Source of the DNA: Methanomicrobiales archaeon
Lineage (GTDB): Archaea; Halobacteriota; Methanomicrobia; Methanomicrobiales; Methanospirillaceae
Assembly: GCA_012729535.1 (NCBI GenBank)
Contig: JAAYCY010000061.1
Span: 23,158-87,157, forward strand
Direction of reading: 5' to 3'
DNA length: 64,000 bases
A program made the translations under genes and the position numbers. Below are positions 56,105 through 64,000 of the stretch, piece by piece (positions within the stretch are counted from its first letter, which is position 1; each line of letters starts with the position of its first letter). The notes under the pieces were generated by a model. It worked only from the letters and a program-made list of their open reading frames with translations. It did no database searches and had not been told where the DNA came from.

Positions 56105-56186
56105 ATCACCTTGTCCCTTACAATTAGTTGATGATAAAGTATGAAACCTTATCTACTCTGCAGGTAATCATTCAACAGTGAGTGAT

Positions 56187-58112
56187 ATGGAAAGACCGAT
56201 TTGTTGGTTGTTTCTGACGATAATTGTCATGTTTTTAATGAACAGTGCTGTTTCAGAACCTATTTCAAGCTGGCACCCGTCCGCACGTGAATTCTTTGAA
56301 AACCAGGATTCTGACGCGTCAATCAATATTACGGAGTATCCAATTATTCCCTCAATGTTTCTTTCACAAAATCAGTCGTCAGCTATACATGTGGTCTCCT
56401 CTGCTCTTTCATCGGAATCATCGGATATAATTGTACCACCAGAAAAATCATCATTGGGTAGAATACTGGTCAGGTATAATATGTCAGAGGTATCAGCACT
56501 TGCGATTACTTCTATTGAAGGGGTAAAAATCATAGAAGAAATTGATTCAGAAATGGTACCCGGGCTTGCCCTGTGTAATGTCTCCGGGATAACGCAGGAA
56601 GAAGCTATTGATAAACTATCAGACATGCCGGGAATTCTGTATGCTGAACCTGACTATATATGGACAATTGATAAAATCCCGGATGATCCGCAATTTTGGC
56701 GACAATGGGGCATGCAAAATACCGGCCAGACCTATAGGGAAGGAGTGTCACCTGGAACATCCGGTTCTGATGGAAAACTGACAGGTGCCTGGGATATTTC
56801 CACAGATTCAGGAGATGTGAAAGTAGCCGTTCTGGACACCGGTATAGATTATACCCATCCGGACCTTGTTTCAAACATGTGGACAGGCCAAAACGGCGAA
56901 CATGGATATGATGTCATCAACCAGGATTATGAACCCATGGATGACAATGGACATGGAACTCATTGTGGAGGGATCATCGGTGCGGTAGGTAACAACGGGA
57001 TTGGTACGACCGGAGTTGTATGGAAAACCAAACTGGTAGCGATTAAAGCAATAAATGAACTGGGAGGTGCTTATACATCAGATATTATTAAGGGTATTGA
57101 ATATTCATCCAGGATAGGAGCAGACATAGTAAGTTGCTCGTTTGGTGGGCCTGAATATTCTCAGGCAATGTTTGATGCCATATCTGGCTCTTCTGCGTTA
57201 TTTGTATGTGCTGCAGGGAATAACGGACAGAATAATGATATAGTGGCATATTATCCGTCATCATATTCACTTTCTAATATCATCGGGGTTGCAAGTACCA
57301 CTGCATATGATAGCCTGTTATCAACATCCAATTTTGGCACCAGGGTGCATCTTGCAGCACCAGGAGATCAGATATATAGTACCTCATTACCCCGGGAATC
57401 TGGTGACCGGTACATGTATATGAACGGGACATCACAGGCATCAGCCATGGTTGCAGGTATGGCCGCTCTCATGTATGAAAAAAATAATAATCTCACTCCG
57501 CAGGAGATCAGGAATCTGCTGATAAAATATTCTGATCCTGTTTCATCCCTTTCAGGGAAGATCATGGCAAATGGAAGGGTAAACCTGACTGCAGTGTTAT
57601 ATTCTTTTGGTGAAGAGGAAATACTAAACTTACATCCGGGCTGGAATTATATTTCAGTTCCGCGGCCTCTTGCAAAGGGAAGTGACACAGCCTCTATCTT
57701 TGCCGGGGTGAGTTCAGGAGGTCATTCAGTATTAACTTATGTAAATCCGGATGGATGGAAAACAATCCGGTCGACTGATACAATCTCTATTATGACCGGA
57801 TACTGGATATACTCAACAAAAGAAGATACCATCCCCCTAACATATCAGTCTTCTTCTGCTCCGGTGACAAAAGAAGTGACTTCCGGGTGGAATACCTTTG
57901 GAGTTCCGGTCAAAGAACCGGTCAAGGCAAAAGATGCCCTGTCACAAGTACAGCATGTCTGGAAGTATGCTGTTGGTTTTAATGCAACCCTTCAGCAGTA
58001 TGAAACCCCGATAATGAATGAAGATCAGGGTAAACAGGATGATAACCGGATGTTAACGCCAAAACAGGGATACTGGCTTTATTGCGCAGATTCAGGCGTT
58101 ATATCCGGATAA
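56187..58112 (+). CDS. secreted subtilisin-like serine protease
   Basis: After a signal sequence (about 1-23) and a propeptide ending near YAEPDYIW, the S8 catalytic domain follows with all three residues: Asp in VAVLDTGIDYTHPDL, His in NGHGTHCGG and Ser in NGTSQASAMVAGMAALM. The last 150 residues contain two related modules, LHPGWNYISVP...GYWIY and SGWNTFGVP...GYWLY, probably a cell-surface or carbohydrate-binding element. ATG 56187 is preferred to GTG 56178. Likely matures outside the cell by loss of the propeptide. Confidence 0.92.
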   Translation: MERPICWLFLTIIVMFLMNSAVSEPISSWHPSAREFFENQDSDASINITEYPIIPSMFLSQNQSSAIHVVSSALSSESSDIIVPPEKSSLGRILVRYNMSEVSALAITSIEGVKIIEEIDSEMVPGLALCNVSGITQEEAIDKLSDMPGILYAEPDYIWTIDKIPDDPQFWRQWGMQNTGQTYREGVSPGTSGSDGKLTGAWDISTDSGDVKVAVLDTGIDYTHPDLVSNMWTGQNGEHGYDVINQDYEPMDDNGHGTHCGGIIGAVGNNGIGTTGVVWKTKLVAIKAINELGGAYTSDIIKGIEYSSRIGADIVSCSFGGPEYSQAMFDAISGSSALFVCAAGNNGQNNDIVAYYPSSYSLSNIIGVASTTAYDSLLSTSNFGTRVHLAAPGDQIYSTSLPRESGDRYMYMNGTSQASAMVAGMAALMYEKNNNLTPQEIRNLLIKYSDPVSSLSGKIMANGRVNLTAVLYSFGEEEILNLHPGWNYISVPRPLAKGSDTASIFAGVSSGGHSVLTYVNPDGWKTIRSTDTISIMTGYWIYSTKEDTIPLTYQSSSAPVTKEVTSGWNTFGVPVKEPVKAKDALSQVQHVWKYAVGFNATLQQYETPIMNEDQGKQDDNRMLTPKQGYWLYCADSGVISG

Positions 58113-58119
58113 TTTTCTT

Positions 58120-59091
58120 TTACTGATAGTTCCTGATAATGAGTTCATTTATTGCTCCCCTTTTTTCCCCGACAGAATTTATGATCCTTTTAGCGAGAAT
58201 TCGCTCAATGTGATAATCCCTGAAGAGATCATCGAAGAAATGGTCTGAGGGGTCTTCATTACGGGGATCAGAATTGCTGAGCATAATTTTTGAACCTGCC
58301 TGATCAGCATTAACAAAAAAATCGGCCAGTCTTATCTGGTCCTCTTCACTGAAACCCTCAGATGAATACCCGGTAAACGAGGAGGTTTTATTGAGAGGGC
58401 GATACGGTGGATCAAGATACATAAATGTTTTCTTCCCTGCATATTCAAGGCAGGTATTAAAATCTCCCTGGATAAATGAGGTATTGCTAAGTAATGCTGA
58501 TATCTTTTTCAGGTTCTTTTCATTCACAATGGTAGGGTTTTTATACCTGCCGAAAGGAACATTAAATTCTCCTTTGGAATTCAGTCTAAACAGACCATTA
58601 AAGCATGTTCTATTCAGGAAAATGATTTGTGACGCTCTTCTGACAGTAGTTTCATTAAATTTTGTATAATCAAATGATTTTTGTTCATCATTCAGAGCAT
58701 CCCGTACCTCATAAAAATATGACATCCGGTCTACTTCATCAAGAGAATAATAATGTACCTGCATTTCAGATAATAATCTGATAAGACCGGTGACATCTTT
58801 TTTAATTGTTTCCCAGGTAAGTATTAGTTCCGGGTTTTTATCACATAGAATAGATTCATTCAGGGGGAACAGCTGGATTATGTAAAAAAACATTGCACCC
58901 CCACCCACGAAGGGTTCGATGTACCGGGTTAGAAGTCCCTCCTTTAACTCAACAGGGAGTCGTGCGGCAAATTCTGTGAGAAGCTGACTCTTTCCGCCTG
59001 CCCATTTTAAAAAGGGTTTTGCATATTCTTCATCTCCATTAGCCCGTTTTCTCCGGATTGACTGGATTAACGTGTCTGATATCGTATCCAT
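58120..59091 (-). CDS. Dam-family adenine-specific DNA methyltransferase
   Basis: The N6-adenine methylase shows FLKWAGGKSQLL (about residues 28-39 from ATG 59091), the SAM-binding FVGGGAMFF and the catalytic DPPY in MYLDPPYRPLN. The order is that of class D12 (Dam/DpnM) enzymes. No restriction gene is next to it. A longer frame to 59244 overlaps the opposite SLC13 gene and is rejected. 324 residues. Confidence 0.9.
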   Translation of the reverse strand: MDTISDTLIQSIRRKRANGDEEYAKPFLKWAGGKSQLLTEFAARLPVELKEGLLTRYIEPFVGGGAMFFYIIQLFPLNESILCDKNPELILTWETIKKDVTGLIRLLSEMQVHYYSLDEVDRMSYFYEVRDALNDEQKSFDYTKFNETTVRRASQIIFLNRTCFNGLFRLNSKGEFNVPFGRYKNPTIVNEKNLKKISALLSNTSFIQGDFNTCLEYAGKKTFMYLDPPYRPLNKTSSFTGYSSEGFSEEDQIRLADFFVNADQAGSKIMLSNSDPRNEDPSDHFFDDLFRDYHIERILAKRIINSVGEKRGAINELIIRNYQ

Positions 59092-59167
59092 TATTGTAGG
59101 AGTATTTTTGTATCTAAGGGAAGATAATTCGGACGGATTATATCTCAAGTATCCCAACATATAAGGA

Positions 59168-60676
59168 ATGAAGAATTTTTTTTGCCTGATTCTGGGCCTG
59201 GTGGTAGCCGGCCTTATTATGGCTATGCCCGGATCTATCTTCATATCCTGGGAGATTCAGGCTACTGCAGCGGTAACCATTCTCATGATAATTTGGTGGG
59301 TAACTGAAGCAGTTCCAATCCCTGCTACTGCTCTTGTTCCTCTTGTGGGATTCCCGCTTTTTGGAGTGCTGACTCCTGCTGAGGCTTGTGCGCCATATGC
59401 TGATAAAACAATATTTCTATTCCTTGGAGGGTTTATCATTGCAGCATCCATGCAAAGGTGGAATCTGCACCGAAGGATTGCCCTCTCAATTATTTTATTA
59501 ACCGGTACAAGTCCAAAGCAGATCATTTTAGGATTTATGGTAGCAACTGCATTTCTCTCTCTTTGGATCTCAAATACTGCTACTGCGATGATGATGATCC
59601 CGATTGCCGTTGCCATCATCGGAACAATCAGTGTTGATGCATTTAAAAATAAGGGAGAAGAAGATGGCGGCTATGATTTTGCAAAAGCCCTCGTGATATC
59701 CATTGCATATGCTGCGTCAATTGGTGGACTGGGAACGATTATCGGTTCTCCGCCGAATGGCATTTTTCTTGCCCAGCTAAAAACCCTGTTCCCTGATGCA
59801 CCTACCATAGGATTTGTAGACTGGATGCTCTTTGGAATACCGCTGGTTGCTATATTCATACCTCTTACATGGTTATGGCTGGTTTACGGACCTTACCGGC
59901 ATCTTCCATCCAAGCTTCCTCAAAGTCGTGAAATCATTAATGCGGAGAAGAATAAGCTGGGTATAATGTCTACAGGGGAACGGTGGACACTCATTGTTTT
60001 TGTCATGACTGCTCTCATGTGGATTTTTTCCAGCACAAAAAAAATTGGTGAGTTTACAATTCCAGGTCTTGATATCATGTTTCCTGGGATAGATGATTCA
60101 ACGATTGCGATGTTTGGAGCAATTCTTCTCTTTATCCTGCCGATTAACATCAGGACCCGTGAATATACCATGAACTGGGATACTGCTTTAAAAATCCCAT
60201 GGGGAATTCTCCTTCTCTTTGGTGGAGGCATATGTCTTTCAAAAGCCTTTATTAAATCAGGCCTTGCTGATGTATTAGTAAAACACCTTACTGCTCTCAG
60301 TGTTCTTGATGTACTGTACATTATCCTCCTGGTAGCAATACTGGTCTCTTTCCTGACTGAAGTGACATCCAATACCGCAATAGCATCGGTTATGATGCCA
60401 ATTCTAGCCGTAACATCAGTGAGTCTGATGATTAATCCGATATTCCTGATGCTAACTGCTGCTCTGACTGCATCCCTGGCTTTCATGCTCCCGGTAGCAA
60501 CACCACCAAATGCAGTTGGTTACAGCACAGGTTACCTCAACATGCGGGATTTGATGAGGACGGGTTTTATTTTAAATTTAGTGGGAATCATTCTTGTTAC
60601 GATATTTATGTATACCATTGTTCTCTGGGCCCTTGGAATATCATTTGATCTTCCTGTATGGGCAAAAACTCCCTGA
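59168..60676 (+). CDS. SLC13/DASS-family anion symporter
   Basis: The 502-residue protein has 11-12 membrane segments. Family signatures are present: SNTATAMMMIPIAVAI (about 138-153) in the first half and TSNTAIASVMMPIL (about 400-413) in the second, the two SNT substrate/sodium motifs. Family members take up dicarboxylates, sulfate or phosphate with Na+. The substrate cannot be read. Confidence 0.9.
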   Translation: MKNFFCLILGLVVAGLIMAMPGSIFISWEIQATAAVTILMIIWWVTEAVPIPATALVPLVGFPLFGVLTPAEACAPYADKTIFLFLGGFIIAASMQRWNLHRRIALSIILLTGTSPKQIILGFMVATAFLSLWISNTATAMMMIPIAVAIIGTISVDAFKNKGEEDGGYDFAKALVISIAYAASIGGLGTIIGSPPNGIFLAQLKTLFPDAPTIGFVDWMLFGIPLVAIFIPLTWLWLVYGPYRHLPSKLPQSREIINAEKNKLGIMSTGERWTLIVFVMTALMWIFSSTKKIGEFTIPGLDIMFPGIDDSTIAMFGAILLFILPINIRTREYTMNWDTALKIPWGILLLFGGGICLSKAFIKSGLADVLVKHLTALSVLDVLYIILLVAILVSFLTEVTSNTAIASVMMPILAVTSVSLMINPIFLMLTAALTASLAFMLPVATPPNAVGYSTGYLNMRDLMRTGFILNLVGIILVTIFMYTIVLWALGISFDLPVWAKTP

Positions 60677-60897
60677 TATCTTATTTTCTCCTGAATGATT
60701 CTCATTTGTAGTTAAAAAATGAAATTATCAGTAAAATAACGAATTCCTTTAGCTGGTATGAGAGGAAACTACTTAATAACAGGGATATGACCTACTGAGC
60801 AGTTTGGATAGATGATGCTTTTGGACTATTAGCGGTAAAAAAGGCAGAATCTAAAGTAAATTTTTATTCAGTGATGGAAATCATCCCGGGAGTTGTA

Positions 60898-62007
60898 ATG
60901 AGAGGGAATTTTTGTAAGTTCACCATAATTGGAATTGTATTACTGTTCATTTTAATCTCCGGGGCTGCAGTAGCTGACCGGTTACCACATCAGGTACCCG
61001 AAAACCAAAAAATATCGATATCCACGATAATAGATGTAGTAGGCTATGTGTCTGACAGTTCATATTTCTCGTGGACAATTGATTACTCGGAAACTCCGGT
61101 TACCGGTATACAATTGAATAGTGTTTCTGCTTCAGATGCGTATATTCTGACCGATGCCCAGGTAAATGCCCTTGCTGCTGAAAAATCTTCTGCAGGGATT
61201 ACCTATTCTGTGGGCTTGTCAAATACCCTGAATTCACTCACCGTCCCAGATTATTCTCTTGATAATCTGGCATTACCTGATATCGCAATGTCAGATCCAT
61301 GGTGGGGAAAGACGTGGCGTGGAATAATCAATTCATTGGATTCTACAGCATATAGCAAGACTGATGATACACTCACGGGTAGTATACACAATGGAAAGTT
61401 ACTCCCTGGAGAATCTATTGCAGTTGTTACGTATTCAGATTCGATCCGAACCAATGGCGGACATCTGATGTTAAACAAGGATATCAACTTTGATTCACAG
61501 AATAAGGGTAATGGTCTGAATAATCTTGAGGCAGAGAAAGTACTGACCTATGAGAGTATTGATGGGTCAATCCTTGTTGGCAGCGAGGAATGGAGCCTGG
61601 ATGTAGCTGGCAATTATGCGGACACAGCTGATTCAATCCGATGTGTTTTCACATCTGCACCAGATAATGTGTTCCCTGCTTTCTGCAACACGGTGAAAGC
61701 AAAGAGTGAGCTGGTAAACTTTAAGAGTGGCCAGGTCTCAACAAAAGGTGGAATTCGTGCTGTTGCTGCATCCGGAGATGTTCCGGCAGGATTATTCTAC
61801 CAGATTGCAGTAACGCCCAATGCTGACTCTCCTGACGGTTATGCAGAAGGAACAGTCAGAACTTCATTTGCCGGCTCAATTATGGAAGCACGTGGTAAAA
61901 ATGATGTTCCTTCAGCAACAAATCAGTGGTCAGATAAGACGTCAGTATCCGGCAGTATCAGAAGCTTCCAGAAGTCATTCGAATATGAATCAGGCATCAG
62001 CCTATAA
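60898..62007 (+). CDS. secreted protein of unknown function
   Basis: Signal sequence at about residues 8-27 (IIGIVLLFILISGAAVA), then a Ser/Thr/Asn-rich all-beta type sequence of 340 residues without cysteine motif or C-terminal anchor. I recognise no domain. ATG 60898 has GGGAG seven bases upstream; the in-frame codon at 60871 would add nine residues. Probably cell-surface or exported. Confidence 0.65.
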   Translation: MRGNFCKFTIIGIVLLFILISGAAVADRLPHQVPENQKISISTIIDVVGYVSDSSYFSWTIDYSETPVTGIQLNSVSASDAYILTDAQVNALAAEKSSAGITYSVGLSNTLNSLTVPDYSLDNLALPDIAMSDPWWGKTWRGIINSLDSTAYSKTDDTLTGSIHNGKLLPGESIAVVTYSDSIRTNGGHLMLNKDINFDSQNKGNGLNNLEAEKVLTYESIDGSILVGSEEWSLDVAGNYADTADSIRCVFTSAPDNVFPAFCNTVKAKSELVNFKSGQVSTKGGIRAVAASGDVPAGLFYQIAVTPNADSPDGYAEGTVRTSFAGSIMEARGKNDVPSATNQWSDKTSVSGSIRSFQKSFEYESGISL

Positions 62008-62125
62008 TCTGAAATCTCTTTTTTACCGTAAGATGCTGTAGATTTGATCTCCCGGATGAGTGATTTATCCACATCTTGGGAATAATCAGTGAATATCAAA
62101 TAAACGAAAAAGTGTAAAAAAAGGG

Positions 62126-63103
62126 TTATTTTCTAACTAATTTTATTTTATTCCCTTTAACTCTTAAAAATTCCAGCTTTTTGAGGTCTTCGATTACTTC
62201 AGAGGTGAATTCGTACGAGATATCATATGATATAATTGATCGTTCGTTTGTATCATAAACAGACGGGCATAGTTCCAGTTCATCAACAAGATCATCAATG
62301 GTATCAGCATCACTATCCTGCATTACAGAAATAATATGGTCTACCAACTCCCTTTTCAGGTTAATTGAGTGAACTGCATGAATGACATAATCTTCATTTT
62401 CTTCGATTAACGCTAGTTCATCTTTTAACTTCTGTAATTCTATACCGATAATATCTGGTCCTGCCCTGACAGTGTAATCTACTTCTGCACTAATTTTTTG
62501 TATCCGGGAAATACCATATTTATCAAGCTTGTCATCGTCTGGAACGAGATAAGGTGATATCCCATAGGAGTAATCCAGATCTTCTACCGGCTTAATAGTA
62601 TCATACCTGAGAACATTATCGGTAAATTCAAATATCCCGTTATCCATGAGGATTTTATTTTCATAGAGGAAATTCATGTATTCTTTGATTTCCTCCTCTT
62701 TCCCTTCTGTTTCAGAAAAATGGGGTTCAAAAGCGATTTCTCCCTGATTTTTCCCTTCAAGGTTTTTTGATGCATGTTCTCTTTGTTTATCAAGCATTTC
62801 GCGCAAAAAATTTATTTCTTCAAGGAATTCCTCTTTTTCTTTAGGATCAAGTTCTGGTTCATCTCTTTTATCTATGATTTCAGTGTTTTCAGAATCACTA
62901 CTTTCTGTTTTCTGAAGTTTATCTAAGCATTCTGCTAGATAATTACACAAGTTTTCATACCTGCCCTTGATCATGAATGAGTAAGAGGTCTGGGGGATTG
63001 ATTCAACACGTGCTGAAATTCCCTCTTTTCGTAAAAATCTAAGAAATTGATTGGCATCTTCTGAACAGGAAAAGGTAAAACTATGACCGATAACCATACT
63101 CAT
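62126..63103 (-). CDS. unrecognised acidic protein with central coiled coil
   Basis: A soluble 325-residue protein. The N-terminal 70 residues look like a small alpha/beta unit (SFTFSCSEDANQFLRFLRKE), residues 75-130 are highly charged and probably coiled, and the remainder is acidic and helical, ending with a strand-rich basic tail (LRVKGNKIKLVRK). No motif is recognised. ATG 63103 with GGGAG at four bases is well supported. Confidence 0.6.
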   Translation of the reverse strand: MSMVIGHSFTFSCSEDANQFLRFLRKEGISARVESIPQTSYSFMIKGRYENLCNYLAECLDKLQKTESSDSENTEIIDKRDEPELDPKEKEEFLEEINFLREMLDKQREHASKNLEGKNQGEIAFEPHFSETEGKEEEIKEYMNFLYENKILMDNGIFEFTDNVLRYDTIKPVEDLDYSYGISPYLVPDDDKLDKYGISRIQKISAEVDYTVRAGPDIIGIELQKLKDELALIEENEDYVIHAVHSINLKRELVDHIISVMQDSDADTIDDLVDELELCPSVYDTNERSIISYDISYEFTSEVIEDLKKLEFLRVKGNKIKLVRK

Positions 63104-63220
63104 ATATCTCCCTGACAGAACATAAGAAGATTGTACTTACTGAGATGGATGCAACTCCTTAACCAATTTAAAGTACTCAATGAACAACTTCATACTCTTT
63201 CATATCTCATTTTTTAACCC

Positions 63221-63910
63221 ATGTCTTCCCGCCCTGGAAAAACTCTCCTCCTGTTAATATTCTCTCTTGCATCATTCCTGGTTCCCTACACGGTATCTTC
63301 CTTGAATGTCGCTCTACCGGCAATTGGTTCTGATTTTTCTCTTGATGCGGTAAGTCTGGGATGGGTGACAACAGCATATATTCTGGTTGCTGCGGTCTGT
63401 ATGCTTCCCTTTGGGAGGTTTGCAGATATATACGGGAGAAAACGAGTTTTTTTAGTTGGAAATTTATTATTCGCTCTTGGTTCCCTTTTGGCAGCACTAT
63501 CGTGGTCAGGCCAGGTTATCATTGTTGCACGGATAATCCAGGGATTGGGGGGAGCAATGGTTTTTTCAACATCGATGGCTATTGTAACTGTCGTTTTTTC
63601 TTCTGGAGAAAGAGGAAAGGCGATAGGCCTCATTACTGCTGCTGTTTATGCCGGACTCTCTCTCGGTCCTGTTCTGGGAGGTTTTCTTACCCAGTTATTT
63701 GGATGGCCATCAATCTTTCTTATAAACATTCCCATTGCGGTTCTTGTCATGCTATTTACTTTCATGTACCTTCGGGAGGAATGGATAGATGAGGGTAATG
63801 CTCATTTTGATTCCGTCGGAGCAGTGTTGTATGGATGCATGGTAACCGGGATAATGTATGGTCTTACCCTGCTTCGAACAGTCGGCGGCAACAAGTGTTA
63901 CGAAACTTAA
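63221..63910 (+). pseudogene. MFS transporter truncated at its 3' end
   Basis: The start matches DHA2-type (14-TM) MFS drug exporters: SLNVALPAIGSDF (about 27-39), GRFADIYGRKRVFLVG (about 67-82) and the antiporter motif C region GLSLGPVLGGFLTQLFGWPSIFLINIP (about 147-173). After residue ~221 (YGLTLLRT) the family sequence ends, and a short tail VGGNKCYET leads to a stop at 63908-63910. Only six membrane segments of 14 remain, so it is probably inactivated. Confidence 0.72.
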
Positions 63911-63918
63911 TTTTCGTA
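63899..63918. repeat. short inverted repeat at the transporter break
   Basis: TACGAAA (63899-63905) and TTTCGTA (63912-63918) flank a six-base centre, directly after the truncated MFS frame and before the next start codon. It may be an element end, an operator or a weak terminator. Confidence 0.4.
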
Positions 63919-63960
63919 CAAACATTTAAATCTGAGTACATACAATAGTCCTTTTCAGGA

Positions 63961-64000
63961 ATGGAAATAATTGAGGACTCGAATGTAACAATTGCTCATC
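63961..64000 (+). CDS. start of a gene leaving the window, possibly a transposase
   Basis: ATG at 63961, with CAGGA just upstream and AT-rich TATA-like sequence (CATTTAAAT near 63922), opens a frame of 13 visible codons (MEIIEDSNVTIAH). Too short to identify. Its position next to the broken MFS gene suggests a gene of the inserted element. Confidence 0.35.
   Translation, partial: MEIIEDSNVTIAH

Noticed and set aside
59092..59244. 51-residue N-terminal extension of the Dam-like methylase
   Set aside because: It overlaps the opposite SLC13 gene start, and the methylase domain is complete from 59091.

Overview
The window comes from a hydrogenotrophic methanogen of the order Methanomicrobiales, most likely Methanospirillum or a close relative (inference from gene content; no rRNA gene is present). 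The supporting content is an Eha-type energy-converting [NiFe] hydrogenase, a formylmethanofuran dehydrogenase, archaeal aIF1A, archaeal Thi4, Mre11/Rad50, methanogen-type PAS histidine kinases and archaeal gene overlaps of the ATGA/TAATG type. DNA is moderately AT-rich with few long gaps. I see no tRNA, rRNA or CRISPR array.

Layout. 1-5.8 kb: surface-carbohydrate genes (GT2 glycosyltransferase, a short EamA-like membrane protein, a large GT-C-like membrane protein, GalU, UDP-glucose dehydrogenase). 5.9-16.9 kb, minus strand: one tightly coupled run reading ehaB-C-D-E-F-G-H-I-J-(small membrane subunit)-M-N-O, a four-cluster polyferredoxin, then fmdD-B-A-C. Hydrogen oxidation, ferredoxin reduction and CO2 reduction to formylmethanofuran are therefore encoded as one unit. 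A divergent mobB gene (molybdopterin-guanine dinucleotide synthesis, the cofactor of FmdB) follows at 17.2 kb, then an endonuclease III-like Fe-S loop protein.

18.9-25 kb: two complete ZnuABC-like metal transporters in opposite orientation. The first is led by a DtxR-family regulator; the second by a stand-alone FmdE-domain protein. 25.2-30.1 kb: Rad50/SbcC and Mre11/SbcD. 30.2 kb: a chagasin-like protease inhibitor lipoprotein. 30.7-36.3 kb: trehalose synthase-maltokinase and OtsA-OtsB fusions, so two routes to trehalose, probably for osmotic or stress protection.

36.4-46.9 kb: mixed single genes (orphan 175-aa protein, TPR protein, CheW, HI0933-type flavoprotein, zinc-ribbon/lectin-like membrane protein, PMCA-like Ca2+ ATPase, SdpI-family protein, GNAT acetyltransferase, TIG-repeat secreted protein). 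47.0-47.4 kb holds the decayed 3' part of a DUF4956 gene. 47.5-52.4 kb: ThiE and Thi4, TrmO and TspO, aIF1A without a normal start codon, TauE/SafE permease, a REC protein with a degenerate H-box. 52.9-64 kb: a TPR-membrane-metallo-beta-lactamase protein, a REC-PAS-PAS histidine kinase, a subtilisin-like protease, a Dam-type methylase, an SLC13 transporter, two orphan proteins and an MFS transporter cut off at its 3' end next to what may be a mobile element running off the window.
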